Origin: Edaphochlamys debaryana | Lineage: Eukaryota > Chlorophyta > Chlorophyceae > Chlamydomonadales | NCBI GenBank assembly: GCA_016858145.1 | Contig: JAEHOE010000014.1 | Coordinates: 496,001-560,000, forward strand | Direction of reading: 5' to 3' | Length of the DNA: 64,000 bases | Part shown: positions 1-23,286 of the stretch, one piece after another | How positions within the stretch are numbered: the first letter of the stretch is position 1 | How the letters are laid out: the number at the start of each line of letters is the position of its first letter | Position numbers and translations under genes: made by a program | The notes under the pieces: model-generated | What the model saw: only the letters and a program-made list of their open reading frames with translations | Database searches by the model: none | What the model was told of the DNA's origin: nothing

Positions 1-3000
1 ACAACGCCGGCCTGGATTTGGGATCCAACCTGGATGCCAAGTTCGTAACCCTTTACGTCGATAGTGCACCTCTGGTTGAACAGGGTCCGCTCCCAGCCAT
101 AGTTCCCCAACAGCTCCCGACGCGACGGGTGGTCCGTGTCATTAGAGGCTGACGGTCCAGCCTTTGGTGCGGCGTCATTACGACCAGCCACGCCTGGTGC
201 TGCCGCCAGCCACTTGGGTCCTTCATCCAACGGGGCCTCCCCAAGTCTCCTGCGCCTCCGAAGAATGTTTGCGTGCAGGTGCTGCTTCCAGTCCTCGAGG
301 AACTCTTGGGGGTTACCGCCGGGGTACACGCTGCTAGCCGAGAGTGAGACCAGGTCCGGCAGGTGCTCAAACAGGCGTGGTACGCCTCCTGTAATCACCA
401 AGTAGATCCCAAGCTGAAGCGACGTTGTGGGGGCTGCACTGTCTCTAATCTCTCGTCTTGCCTACTCACTCACCGTGATCAAGATCACCGGGATCCACCT
501 CGTCCTGAGGAGGATCCAGTAACGCTTTTCCGCTGGCGTCCACGACCTCCTCGGCGGGCAAGAGAGACCTAAGGGACCGCCGTCTCTCACTGGGCAAGAA
601 TGACACCGTCAGGATAAGGCGTGTCCGCATGATCATGACCTTTTGTCTGCCATTGTTTGGCGTGTTGCTGGTGGATTGTGTTGGCATGGGCATCTCGCTG
701 ACCAACGAGTCAATACGGGCCAAGACGCGGCCCGTGTACGACACAAGTGCGCGCGCCAGGGCACCTGGGCACACACAGAACAAGGGGTGTGGCGTACTTT
801 GCCCGAAGGTTGGTTGCGATGGCCTTGCTTGGGTCCGTCCCTGCCCGGTTCATGCGCACAAGCACTGGATGGAGCTGCTCACGCACCTGCTTCAACAGTC
901 AGCGCGCCCCCTGGACCAGCCTCCAGCGCTTGCTCCGTGGGGACCAGGTACTTGGTTTGGGACACCAGAACCGAGCCGTCACTGAACGGCCGGCCAACCT
1001 CGGTCAAAGTATGCACCTGCGCGCGGTGGGCGGGGTGTCAAACTTGCAGTGAGCCAGCTGCACGCTTGTGTGCATCCGTGTACGGCACACCATATACCTG
1101 GTACGGCATGTCAACGGGAGCCTCGGGCGCGCCGTTTGGGTCCATAGCAGCATCAGGATGCGCCTGATAAGATCCCTCCACTGGCGCCTCATCTGATACG
1201 TCCTCAAACCTGCAGCCAGGGTGGAATGCCCTCAAATACCCTCTGTCTCTCACGGACGACGATAGCAGAAGCCCACCTCTGGGATGCCTGGTCAGCCAGG
1301 AGCTCAAACAGGCTCCGTAAGCTGGCCTCCTGGGTCTCGACAGAAGCCGCATCTGCCGAACTCGCCTGCAGCAGGGAAGGGAAAGGTAGGCGCACACACC
1401 TCGCACGACGACGTCGCAGCTCTCGGCCTGGGCGCTGGGCGCACTCCCACGCATGGCAAAGGTAGGTGGCATGCGTCTAAGGCACACGCGCACCGGTACT
1501 GATAGAGGCAGGCATCCGGCCCCGAGCGCGTCGCGCGCTGCAATGCCGACCAATCCACCAACACGCGCCCACCTTGTCAACGCAAGACGTGATCAGGGCC
1601 TGCAGGGTTGTGGGTGCAGTCGTAGCCTTGTCCAGCGTAGTGGGCCGCAGCAGCAGCGAGCCCTGCTCCACCATGCCCTGGCTGCTGACGTCGAACGTGG
1701 CCCGCACGCCCTCCAACACCTTGACCAGGCACGGGGCACAGGCAGCGTCCTCGCTGCACGCGCAAAGTAGAGCGAGGGGATAGAGGGGATAGAGGGGATA
1801 GAGGGGATAGAGGGGGCGGGTTGCGCGCTTGGAGCCTGGAATTCCGTGGGAAAAGTGCAGCAGTCACCCCCGCCAGCGAGGGGTGATGATGAGCCACTCA
1901 CTTCAAGTGACAGCCTGATGTGGCGCTGCAGGCACCGGCGGACGGTGGGGTGGTCGGGCCCGTGTACGACTTGCAGCCCAGCACCGTTACGGTGGTGGCG
2001 TAGCGGGCTGTGCCCTCCACGCTGCAGCCCAGCACGTCATAGTGTGGCCGCAGGTAGACAAACGAGCCCTGGGAACTGCGGGAACACAGCAGGCAGGGCA
2101 GTGATAAGGCACAGCAAGCCCCGGCCGGCTCGGTGTCATGGAGCCACGCACCAAACCCTCTTACACTCCAGGCCCGTAATGCCACAAGCTATGGTTTGCT
2201 TATCCATACACCTTGTCCTTGAGAGCATGGAAGCTTATCGACTTGGGCGCGAACTCGGCAGCATGTTGCGAATGAACGCGGTCGCACCAAGTCGCACTCG
2301 TTGCCCGAAGAGCGATGAAACATCCGATTCATAGGGAGCCACGAATGTCTTGGCTAAGAGCGAGGTAATTTTGTCAAGTTTGCGCGCGAGCATGTTGCGG
2401 TGCACACTTCGCGCAAACGTCTCAGCTCAAGCCCGGAGAGAGCGCAATGTTGCCATCCAACCTTTCAGCAGTCCCGATCCGTTTGATCAGGCGCTTTTGC
2501 AATTTGTCGCGGGTCGGCGTGTTTTCTGCCCCCCGTCCATCCCCCACCCCCTCACCCACCCCACCGCCGACGCACCACCCCCGCAGCTTCGCCACCTCAC
2601 CTGCAATCAACCTTACTCGGAGTCCTTAGTCATAATCGCCTGTTCAGCAGTAGCTGCTGCAGGTTGTCGCGGTCGGCGTAGTCATGTGTTCCGCCCCGCA
2701 CCCAGCCCGCGCCCATCGTCGGCCCGGTACCCTCGAAGCTTCGCGCGGTCGGCGTCAAACGTGGTCGGCGTAAAATGTGTTTTGCACCATTACTCAGCCG
2801 CCCGGTGCGCCACAAGAGTTTCGCGGAGGGCTCCGCACCCCGCAAGCAAGCATCCTTCACCCCCTGCACCCCCCCCCCCCACGGTTCACGCGGAGGGCGC
2901 GGCACGTCCCTCGCGCTTTTCACCGCGCCTGGTCAATGCTTTCGACGGACCCCCATGCCTGTCTTCCTACTGGGAGCTACAGGGTGCTAAAACGTCTGCC

Positions 3001-3226
3001 ATGGTCTGCCCGCCTACATCGTCGGCCTGCTATGCCGATCGAGGCATGCCGCCACCCAGGTGCCGTACAAGTGCTTACTTGTAAGGGTCCTCACTCAGCG
3101 TCTTGAAGGTGCCGTCGGCTTGAGCAGAGACGACGCGAAGCACCGTTTCAGATCCCAGCAGCGCCGTTGCCTCGTACACTCCTCGCACGGCGTGGGGACA
3201 CGCAGCCGCGGCAGCGCTGACTGACC
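1..3226 (-). CDS. Unrecognised multi-exon gene, 3' end beyond left edge
   Basis: No known family was recognised. Nine exons join in consistent phase: 3079-3226, 2212-2525, 1902-2068, 1573-1753, 1210-1365, 1098-1163, 887-1016, 474-764 and 1-388 (continuing off the edge). Donors include GTGAGT at 473 and 1901, GTGCGT at 886 and GTAAGC at 3078. The predicted product is soluble-looking, with no clear membrane segment, and the last exon contains a basic run of five arginines. Exon 2212-2525 is not open in one frame: it shifts near 2430 and shifts back near 2265, so either two indels or sequence errors are present and the copy may be decaying. The intron between 1210 and 1163 would be only 46 bases, so that join is the weakest. 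Exons upstream of 3226, including the start codon, were not found. A transposon-derived or virus-derived origin is possible but unproven. Confidence 0.55.
1774..1814. repeat. 9-base minisatellite in intron
   Basis: About 4.5 copies of GAGGGGATA lie just upstream (in the minus sense) of the 3' splice site at 1754 of the left-edge gene. Confidence 0.85.
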
Positions 3227-4636
3227 CTGCGGTTGGGGGGAGGGAAAGACACAAAAAAACACTCCTGAGCACTCCACACGGCAGCGGCGGGTGAAGGCGG
3301 GACTACCGTAGCGGGGGCAGCTGGCTTGGGTAAAGCCGTGCGTGCCCAGGGTGGTTGTGGCCGGTTGGCCGGGTACTGCATCGGCCTTGCACCGCCGCTT
3401 ATGCATCGGGCGCGAGAGCTCGACCCACGATTAAGTGTGCCGTCGTGCCGTGCCCGGGGCGTGGTCCCGCCACCTCCGCCCCGCCCCGCCACCTCCCCGC
3501 CCCGCCACCTCCCCGCCCCACCCCCTCCCCGCCCCTCCTGAGTGGAGACTCTCCATCGATGGTTAAGCTATGGCAGCTACGGGAGCTACGGGAGCGGCTC
3601 ATCGAGTTGGAGCTACGGGAGACATTTCCGTCTCGTGCTGCTGCGCGTTCCAAGCATCGGGACGATGTCAGGCCCTGTGTGTCCAAAGAAGGTACAAATT
3701 CTGACAGCAGCTTTGTGCTTCTGGTATAAGTAAAACAGTGCAGCCGCGCGTGCTTGCGCTGTCCGTCTAGTCTGTCGGCGGGCATCGTTACGGATTGTGA
3801 ACTCGCTCCGCCGTCGTCACGAGCCCACGGATCATGTTGTGCATGACAGAAAGCATGCTGTAGTGCATCTCACACGTTCTGAGCAGCTTGATAACAAGTT
3901 CAGCTCGGTGGATGGATGTCTCGCTCGCTGTACATGTGCACGTTTTGCCGCGATTCGCAGCGTATTTGCACCGTTCTGGTACGTAGGTACCTATAGCAGC
4001 CTTGAGGGCGTTCTGGGTTCGCTCCAACCCATGGTGCACGCACGCACGCGCACCTTCGAGGATGATGATGAACAGGACAGCAGCAGCAGACTCCAGCAGC
4101 CTCGCCAGCCCACGTCGCGTGCACGTCGGAAATCCACGGGGCCCCGGCCTCGCGTGCGGGAGCGGACCCCCAAGCATGCTGAAAATCAAAGTCTCCCCTT
4201 GCGCCGGAGTGCTAGGCGTGCATCTCTCGCCGCACGCAACCGCTGCTCCGTGTCTGCCTGCGCATGCTCGTGAACGTATGCGTATTACTTCCGCGGCGCG
4301 TTGTGTAAGGCGCGCGGCGAGCGACATGCGTAATGGCAGCCCTGACGCATGCACCGCGGCCGGCCGACCTGAAGACGCGCGGGGCTCACGGTTGCCTGTG
4401 TTTCATACTCCGCACATATGCGCTGACGCATGGGCTGTCGCGCGCGGCGGACGTTGAGCCAGCCATGGACCCACTGTGAGGTGGGGCTTAAACAGGCTCG
4501 CTCAGATGCATAGGGCAACTCAGGCAACGAGGCGGAGGTGTCCTGCCTTGCCCTGACCGACACATCGTAACAGGCTCGCCGCAGGTGTGCACTCGCCATC
4601 GCTCCGCTCCGCAACACCACATTTCATCAGCAGTCG
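3227..4636. other. Interval between the left gene and the ArfGAP 3' end
   Basis: Apart from the possible exons at 3788-4150, this holds C-rich tracts (3480-3540) and a short GAGCTACGGGAG microrepeat near 3580-3630. No other gene is supported. Confidence 0.4.
3788..4150 (-). CDS. Possible two-exon coding segment
   Basis: A minus-strand frame with balanced amino-acid composition runs to a TAA at 3788. Removing an 87-base candidate intron (donor GTACCT at 3990, acceptor ending at 3904) joins two parts in phase and gives a helical-looking product ending MIRGLVTTAERVHNP. It could be upstream exons of the left-edge gene (a donor-like GTAACG overlaps the stop) or a separate small gene. The upstream boundary is not resolved and no family is recognised. 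Confidence 0.25.
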   Translation of the reverse strand, partial: RPGPRGFPTCTRRGLARLLESAAAVLFIIILEGARACVHHGLERTQNALKAAIGTYVPERCKYAANRGKTCTCTASETSIHRAELVIKLLRTCEMHYSMLSVMHNMIRGLVTTAERVHNP

Positions 4637-4641
4637 TTACA
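4637..4641 (-). terminator. TGTAA polyadenylation signal
   Basis: TTACA on the plus strand (TGTAA in the gene sense) about 300 bases downstream of the ArfGAP stop codon. Confidence 0.5.
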
Positions 4642-4935
4642 CACACAAACAGGTCCACGTGACGTTCGAGCATGCCTTCGAGTCCACTTCCCACTACAGC
4701 CACGCACCAGCCCACCCCGTCTCGCGACTACCCGCCGTCGCGCCCGCTTCACATTCCGTCGGCCGAAGACACCATCTGCACCGGACATGACCCTGAGGAA
4801 GGCCCGCCCGACCCCCGCTGAGCCCACCGCTGCCCCCTCCCGCCCCCTCCACCCCCCATCCTCATCCCTCCATCCCCACTCCCCCCTTCCCACCGCCTTG
4901 CCCACCACACCCACCCGCACCCCTCCCCCCCGCCC

Positions 4936-16480
<11,545 letters not shown>

Positions 16481-17840
16481 TTTCGCGGTCGCAAGCTGCA
16501 GCTCGCGTCAGAAGACCCTGTACTAGCACGGATCCCGGTTCAGCTGAGCTAAATGTCGCTTTGGCGCGGTGCCATGCCCACTTGCAGGGCACTAAACGAG
16601 CCAGTCCAGTCAATCGAGGGTCCGAGGTTCACGATACCCCAGTTGAGGGCAAGTAGCAGGTCTAGTTTGTGACACCGGGGTCTGCTGCAACAAATGCATC
16701 GAGCTCGGTTGGGTGCGGGCGATGCCGACGTGGACGTGGACGTGGGTTTTGCCCGCGCGTCGTCCCCTCCGCCCCCACGAACGACGCGGCCCCTGGCCCA
16801 CCCACGGGCCCACCTGCTTGCCTCGACATCCGCCTTTCCTACGCCGCCGCCCCTTCCCCCCCCCCCTCCCGCCCTGAGTGCTTTCGCCAATGCTGCAGGC
16901 CAGGTCCCCTTCGGCGAACACTCGGTAAGCTCCCCACAGGTCTGCGTGGTCTGCGTCACACGCCCTACGCCACAACCAAGCGCTTCGCTTCGTTGATGTC
17001 TTCTATCCCCTTCGGCACAACCCACTTGCACGGGCGGTGTCTGGAATATGAGCAGTCTGGGAGCCCCGTCGCCCCCCACGGCACTTCAGAGGCATCGTGT
17101 TTCGGCCAGCTAGGGGGGGGTTAGGTGCTTCCGAAACATACAACATGCCTTGCCGTGGGGATCCCCAAATCCGCTTTCAGAAGTCAATACGGAGGTTAAA
17201 TTGCAAAGTTATTGGGGCCCAAAGTTCTCGGTCGGTCGTCGGTCGGGGGGGTCGGGGAACTTTGGGAGGCTGTGTGGCGGAACTTTGTCACCGCGGCGTA
17301 GAGCAGCGCCCAGCATCATCCCACACGCCCTGAGCATGCAGCAAGGCACGACCTTATGCTGGCAAGTCACTGTTACCCTTCCAGCGTTGTTAGGGGGTCG
17401 GTAGGGGTGGGACATGTCGGCATGCCGGGCCCCGGACACACATGCGGCCACCCAAAGGCGTCTCCCTGGTGCTCCCGAAAGCCCGCCTTCCACTCCCGCG
17501 CCTCAGGACGCACAGTGATTGCATTGTAAAGCCCTGATGTCGCCCCTCGGTGCCGAGCCGTTGGTCAACTGACGGGTCGGGGTCGGTGGCATGGTCGATG
17601 GTACCCGGCCAACGTGGGCCGCCATGAGTGGTATGCGCGCCTACGGATAGTGCACGCGGCCAGCAGTCCAGCAAACGACGAAGGACATAAATTGGCGTAC
17701 GTACAGGCCTTGTCCGACAGTGTCGTAAACTGTGCGGGTCGGTCGCTCGTCGGTACCGGGGGGTCGGGGGACTGTGGGGCATTATGTCGCGCAACTTTGG
17801 TTGTACCCCCCCCCTGGGCCAGCAATGCGACGCCAGAATA

Positions 17841-17863
17841 CCGCGGCACTACGCCCCGTTGTC
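17841..17863 (+). repeat. 23-base dispersed repeat, copy 1
   Basis: CCGCGGCACTACGCCCCGTT followed by GTC; other copies are at 41602 and 62584. Confidence 0.75.
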
Positions 17864-19262
17864 TGTCATGACCCCCACGGCACTCGGCGGCTTCCCCCGC
17901 CACTCCAATCCCGGCACTTAGCCCGTAGCCCGTCCACTCTCCACAATGGTTGGGAGGGGGGGGGTGTCAGGGCGTCAGGCACACTTCATCACAACAGGAA
18001 TGGCCCTTGGTCCCCCAACCGCAGACCTGGGGCCCAGCCCTCCGCCCTCGGCCGCGCCTCTGCCCCAGGCACGCCAGCGGCTGGTGTGCATCGGTGTCCC
18101 TCTGAGGGGAGGGGAGGGGAGGGAGATATCGGTGGTAGGGCCTCCCCTGATAGTGCCAGACGTCCGTGTGAGCCGCGGTGGGGAGCTGCCTGGGTGTGCA
18201 GGCGGCATCGAGGGGGCAGGCAGGCAGCCATGGGGCAGGGAGGGGCGGGGGCGGGGGGGAGGTGTGGAGAGGGAGGCCGCTGCCAGCTCAGGGTCATATG
18301 ATCTAACTCACTCACTCAGTAGGAGCCGTGCCAGAGCAGCCGCCCCAGGCCTGGGGAACCGCCTGGGCTGGCAGCAGGCGTCAGCGAATCGTGAAGGAAG
18401 GAAGAAAGGAAGGAAGGAAGGGAGGGAAGGGAAGGAAGCCCCGGTGGAATGAAAATGAAACGCCAAACCCGGCCAAAACCACTGGGCTGCGCAGCAGTCG
18501 GGGCTTGCCCCCTTTTTGGGGGAGCGGGACTGGGGTTGGGTGTGCATGGCCGGTGGGTCGCCGGTGGGTCGCGGGCGGGAGGGGCCGGGGGGAGGGAGGC
18601 ACTGCACGTGCATCCCGCCGCGCTGCAACACGCGGCACGCGCGGCTCGTCGCAGGAGCTTAAGCCTCCCGCGGCCCCTGCTTTCTGCAACTCAGTTAGGA
18701 CGGCACTCTGCTTCACGCTGGGGCACTGCCTGGCGACGGGGGCGCCTCCGCGCGTCAGCGACCCTAGAACTATATGATAACCAATATTTTAGCTCTCTCC
18801 GAGCGGAAGCTGGGGCAAGCCAACCCACTGTGCTTGGACGCGGCCGCACCTGGGCGAGCCTCCTGGCCACACTGCGCGCAGGCAGGGTCTAGCTCGGTCG
18901 GTGCCAAGTTTGGGCCACCCTGGCCCCAATGGTCTAGACTTGCTGTTTAATGCGCCTGCCGGCTACTCGGCTACCGGTGCGATTTCTGGGCCAGGTGCCC
19001 CAATTTGGGCCACCCCCGGGCCGGGGGAAAGCTCTTGCCTGGCAAGCAGCCGTCACAGCGTGAACTACAGACCTTACAGACCCGTCTGGCTGCGGTCGGC
19101 TCCCGGTGTCCAAACGGCCCAAGCATTTCCGCAACCCGGGACGTGCTAACTAACCCCTGCGCAGCTGGACCGCTAGTTGTTTCTATGGCACAATTAGCCG
19201 CATGTTAGCGGGCGCCGTACTACGTACAACTAGTAGTTTGCCAGCCTGGTCAGCCGGCCAAG

Positions 19263-19510
19263 CCGCTCTTTACCTATGCCCTCACCGCACCGGGCCACGT
19301 GCCCCTCCCTGCACTGCGGCATATGGCTGATCTCCCCGCACGTTTGGGCAGCGGCACACACCACTCACCCGCTCTTTACCTACGCCCTCACCACCGGGCC
19401 CCCCGCCCCCCCCCCTGCTCTGCGGCATATGGCTGCTCTCCCCTTACGTTTGGGCGGCGGTACACATGACTCACCCGCTCTTTACCTACGCCCTCGCCGC
19501 ACCACTCGCT
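19263..19510. repeat. About 106-bp tandem repeat, 2.4 copies
   Basis: Units begin CCGCTCTTTACCTACGCCCT and share a GCGGCATATGGCTG core and a GGGC(A/G)GCGG(C/T)ACACA end. Confidence 0.9.
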
Positions 19511-20246
19511 GAATGGGACAACTAAGCCGTCCCGTCAGTCAACAGTCGCCGGACGTGCTGTGCCAATTTGCCGCTCGCAATCTAAAATGATCTGGTCTTA
19601 GTGATGCCGCTTCTAGCAGCATCACTTCCCGATCAATTCCGGGGGACCCGGGGGGTCCGGGGTGGGTTCGTGGCAGTCGCGTGCAAGCGTATGTCGCGTA
19701 AGGTGACACATGGCTCCGCGATTCAGGTGCCTGTCCAGAGCATAGTATCGCAGTTGCTGCGTACACTCGTAGCTCCTCGCTGCGGGTTCGGGCTGGGGTC
19801 AACCGTTGACTCCGCCGACATGTCGCTGACCGCTAGTGGCCCTCGCGCTCTCAACGCTTGTGCAACGGCTTGCTGCAGACTTATGTGTACCCCATGAGTG
19901 CTTTGCGCGGTGTGGGTCCCTCTGCACAGGAACCCGCTGCACGGACTTTGGCGGCCTCTGGGTAACACCCCAGAGTAACTCGCCAAGCCCGGGTGACTCA
20001 GGTGACCCAGGGTCAACCCCCGCTCGACTTCGTGATTCGACAGGCCTATTGCAGCCCCGGCTGGCCATATAGCCCTCGTGTTGGCGCAAGGTGCTAGGGT
20101 GCGCGGGCCGGCCCTTTGCGACATCCTAGCGTCGCCGAGGCCAGGTGGCCCAAATTACTCTATACGATTGACGATTCGATGGGATCCAGCGAGATGCCCA
20201 CATAAGGCTGCGAGCAACTATGTACCAACTCTGTTCCATCGTCACG

Positions 20247-22667
20247 ATGAGGTCAGCCACAGCTGCCCTCGCTCTCGTGCTGGCGCTCGGCGCAATTGCC
20301 GGCGCCAGCGCCCGAACGGGCCTGCCGGACTCGGCCGAGGTTAAGGCGGCGCTGGAGAGCGTGCTTGACGGCAAGAACTCGGGCGGCAGCACTGAGATGT
20401 GAGTCGCACGCACGCATGGAAAAGCAACTCCGGTGCGTGCATGCACACGCGCCGGCTGGTTTGCTTGCAGGTGGTGCACCGTTATCAACACGGAATCCGT
20501 CGTCAAGGTAGGGCAGCAAGGCCTTCCCGGAGTTTTGCGGCTTGGCGGGCATGGCTGCAAAGTCTGTTTTCTACGCGCTCTGCCTGGTCCTGACACTACG
20601 ATTGCACCCGCTCCGCCTATTGCAGGTGTCCGTGTTCTCGGGCGACAGCCGCGCGCAAATCAACCCATGTGCGTGGGCCGGGGAGCGCACGCGTGCGGGG
20701 ACGCTAGGCGCTTGCCTAGCGTGCCCTTGCAGCTCGTGATACTGCGCGGAGATTGCGCTACGAGCGGTTACCCGAGCATCGCCTCCGTCCCGCTTCCCAC
20801 CCTTGCTGCTCGTCCCCCTCCCCTCTCCCACACACGCAGCCGCGCGCATCGTCTCCGGCGTCAAGGCCAACACCGCCAACCTGGTCAGCCGGCACAACTC
20901 CGCGCGCAGCACCGCCAACCTGTACGGCCTGCTGCAGGCAGGCGGCGGCATCTTCGGCATCGAGGTGTGCCGGTTGCAGGCTGCGTGTGGGCAGGCTATC
21001 AGGGCAGGGGTCCCTACCTCCCCACCCTGTGGATCCGAGGCCGTCCAAAGGCACTCACCCGGCACGGCGTCTGCTGCTGCGCTGCGCAGCTGCAGCTTTG
21101 CGATCCATCCTCACCTCGCCGCCCCGCTGGCGCGCGGCCGCCGTCTCACTCTGCCGCCCGCAGAACACCCACCCCGTCAACACCGCCGCCGCCTACAAAG
21201 GCCCCTCCGCCCACTGGGGCGACGGCAAGAAGGACCCGCTGTGAGGCCAGGGCTGGGGCGACGAGCCCCGACGTTGACTCGACCCTGGAAGGACCCCCTG
21301 TGCGCGAGGAACCCCTGAACCTGCGGGCAAGAGCTCCTAGCTGAGCACCGCTTGCGGCCGTCCCTGGCATGGCAGCATTGTTAAGGCCGCGCGCCCCCCC
21401 CCTCCCGGCCCGCAGGATAAACCAGCGCCTTGGGGGCTTCATCGGCATCGGTGGTGAGCAGCGAGCAGGGATGCCATGGATGGGTTGTAACGGAAGGCGG
21501 CATGACTCTTTCGGGTTGGGTGACCCTTTCGGGAATGGGAAGATGAGGCACGGGCGAGCGGGCGTTGGTTGGGAGCGCGCGGTGGCATGTGTGGGGGAGG
21601 TGCCCATCCAGGCAGAGGAGGCACCGGATTCCGCCACGGCCCAGCCGCTGCCGCTGCCCGCCCCCCGCCGCCCCATCCCAAGCCCCGGCCTACGAGTGCC
21701 ATGTCTAGTGCGCCCACGTCCCAGAAGACCTCCTAATTACTCGAGGTCCCCACCTGCGCACCTGCACGCAGGCGGCCTGGCCCTGTACGACGAAACGGGC
21801 GCCAAGGTGGGCGCCCTGGGCATCAGCGGCGACTCGGCCTGCACCGACCACATCGTGGCCTGGAGGTGGGCGGGGGCGGGTGTCTCGCACCGTACTGACC
21901 CAGGAGTGGGGGTGCTTTCAGAGCTCTGAGACCTCTGGAGGGGAGGCAAGAACGTGATTGTGAATTGCATCCACCCGCCAGCTCCGTCCGATGGCTGGCT
22001 GCGCGGCTCCGACTCCCGGGCCCCCTCCCGTCCTCATCCTTACCACACGCACATCCATCCCGAAGCCCCACCCAACGCCCAACACCGCCTGCCCCCGACT
22101 CCTGCGCTCCCTTGTTCCCAACCCTCCCCGCTCTCCTCCCCACCCCGCTTCGCCCCCCTCTCTGCAGGCTGCGCAAGGCCCTGGGCCTGGGTGATCGGTG
22201 CTTCCTTGCATTCCTTGCATCCATGTCACCATGTGTGCCTTGCTCCCTCCGCCTCCCTCAGGCTGCGCAAGGCCCTGGGCCTCGACTACGTGCCCGCCGG
22301 CCCCCTGGGCCCCTCCAAGGACAATATGGGCCACGGCGGCTCGGGCCTGGACGCCTCGTCGTGAGCGCCGGGGGCCAAGGGCGCTGTAGTGCTTCCCTGT
22401 TCCCTTGTTCACGACACCCACTCGCTGTGGTCATTCGATTTCACTCGTCCCAGGGTGCTGGATCTCACCCCTGCGTTGACGCATCACAGCCCCACGCCTC
22501 TCGCACACGGCGCCACGCCCCTAGTTCCCTGCCTCGCTCGTGAAGCCCTTCGCCCTCGCTCGCCCTCGATGCCCGCTCGCAGGCACCCCATCTGCGACGC
22601 TGGCGCCGCCGCCATCGTCAAGGACCTTCCCACCAACTACCCCTTCAGCACCGTCCAATCAGGGTAG
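20247..22667 (+). CDS. Secreted GlcG/HbpS-like (DUF336) haem-binding-fold protein
   Basis: Nine exons give 249 residues: 20247-20398, 20471-20507, 20626-20668, 20840-20964, 21164-21240, 21416-21453, 21772-21865, 22262-22360, 22583-22667. The N-terminus (MRSATAALALVLALGAIAGA) is a hydrophobic signal sequence, so a secreted or organelle-lumen location is inferred; an in-frame ATG at 20220 is an alternative start. The family pattern is clear: a strand-rich start (WCTVINTESVVK), a SARIVSGVKANTANL helix, then GGLALYDETGAKVGALGISG and DHIVAWRLRKALGLD, and near the end SHPICDAG with DLPTNYPFS, as in bacterial GlcG/HbpS-like proteins. Exact ligand and role are unknown; haem or corrinoid binding is inferred from the family only. 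All exon phases agree. Exon 8's 3' splice site is duplicated upstream. The nearest downstream TGTAA is about 23476. Confidence 0.85.
22164..22285 (+). repeat. Duplicated 3' splice site and start of HbpS-like exon 8
   Basis: CAG/GCTGCGCAAGGCCCTG occurs at about 22168 and at 22259. The second copy continues into the conserved frame; the first diverges after LGL. Confidence 0.85.
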
Positions 22668-23177
22668 GCCGGATTCCAAGTCCGGAATTGCAGGAGACAT
22701 GGCCGAGACCGATTACGAACCTGGACGAGCCTGGTTTTGGGCTGAGGCGGAGTCATGGGGGGTTGTGGCGGCGAGGGTTGGCGGGTACCCGAGGAGGGAG
22801 GGAGGGGATGGGGGGATGGAGGGTGTGTGTGGTGGGGACGCGTGCGTTGACGAACGACAACACTGGAGCTAGGGACTTGGTGGCCGCGTGGGCGGAGGAG
22901 GCGGCGTAGCTGGTGTTGCGGGGTGATGGTGGAGAGCCTGTAGCCATTGCTGCGGGGAGGTTTGTCCTATGTCCAGCCTGAGGTGGTAGACACCTAACCG
23001 GCGCACCCAGACGCGTACCTGAGGTGGCCAGAGTGGGGCTGCTGTCCCCAGCCTTGCTATCTTAGTTACAGGCTTACAACGGAGTTACAGCGCTTATAAG
23101 AAAGTTTCAGACAATGTGATTGTTTGTTCTGGCCATTTGTTACTCGATCACGTGTCGATCAAGATTGGTGGGGACTG

Positions 23178-23232
23178 GGCTCAGCCCTTTTCCCCTGCCT
23201 CTCGGAGGCAGCCTTCCTTGTTGATGACGCAG
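23178..23232 (+). repeat. Hairpin element copy 1
   Basis: GGCTCAGCCCTTTTCCC is followed by a 7-bp stem CTGCCTC/GAGGCAG and then CCTTGTTGATG. Confidence 0.7.
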
Positions 23233-23235
23233 CAG

Positions 23236-23286
23236 AGCTCGGCCCTTTTCCCGCCCTGACTATGGGCGGAGCGGGCTTGTTGATGG
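23236..23286 (+). repeat. Hairpin element copy 2
   Basis: GCTCGGCCCTTTTCCC leads into a 6-bp stem CCGCCC/GGGCGG and then GCTTGTTGATG, directly after copy 1. Confidence 0.7.

Larger units (their letters stand above)
16481..20246. other. Intergenic DNA between divergent genes
   Basis: No gene is supported; open frames here have no consistent splice joins or family motifs. It contains two diverged copies of a GTCGGTCG...GGGGTCGGGG...AACTTTG block (about 17205-17295 and 17726-17805), one copy of the 23-base dispersed repeat (17841), and the tandem repeat at 19263. It must also hold the promoters of the ArfGAP and HbpS-like genes. Confidence 0.5.
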
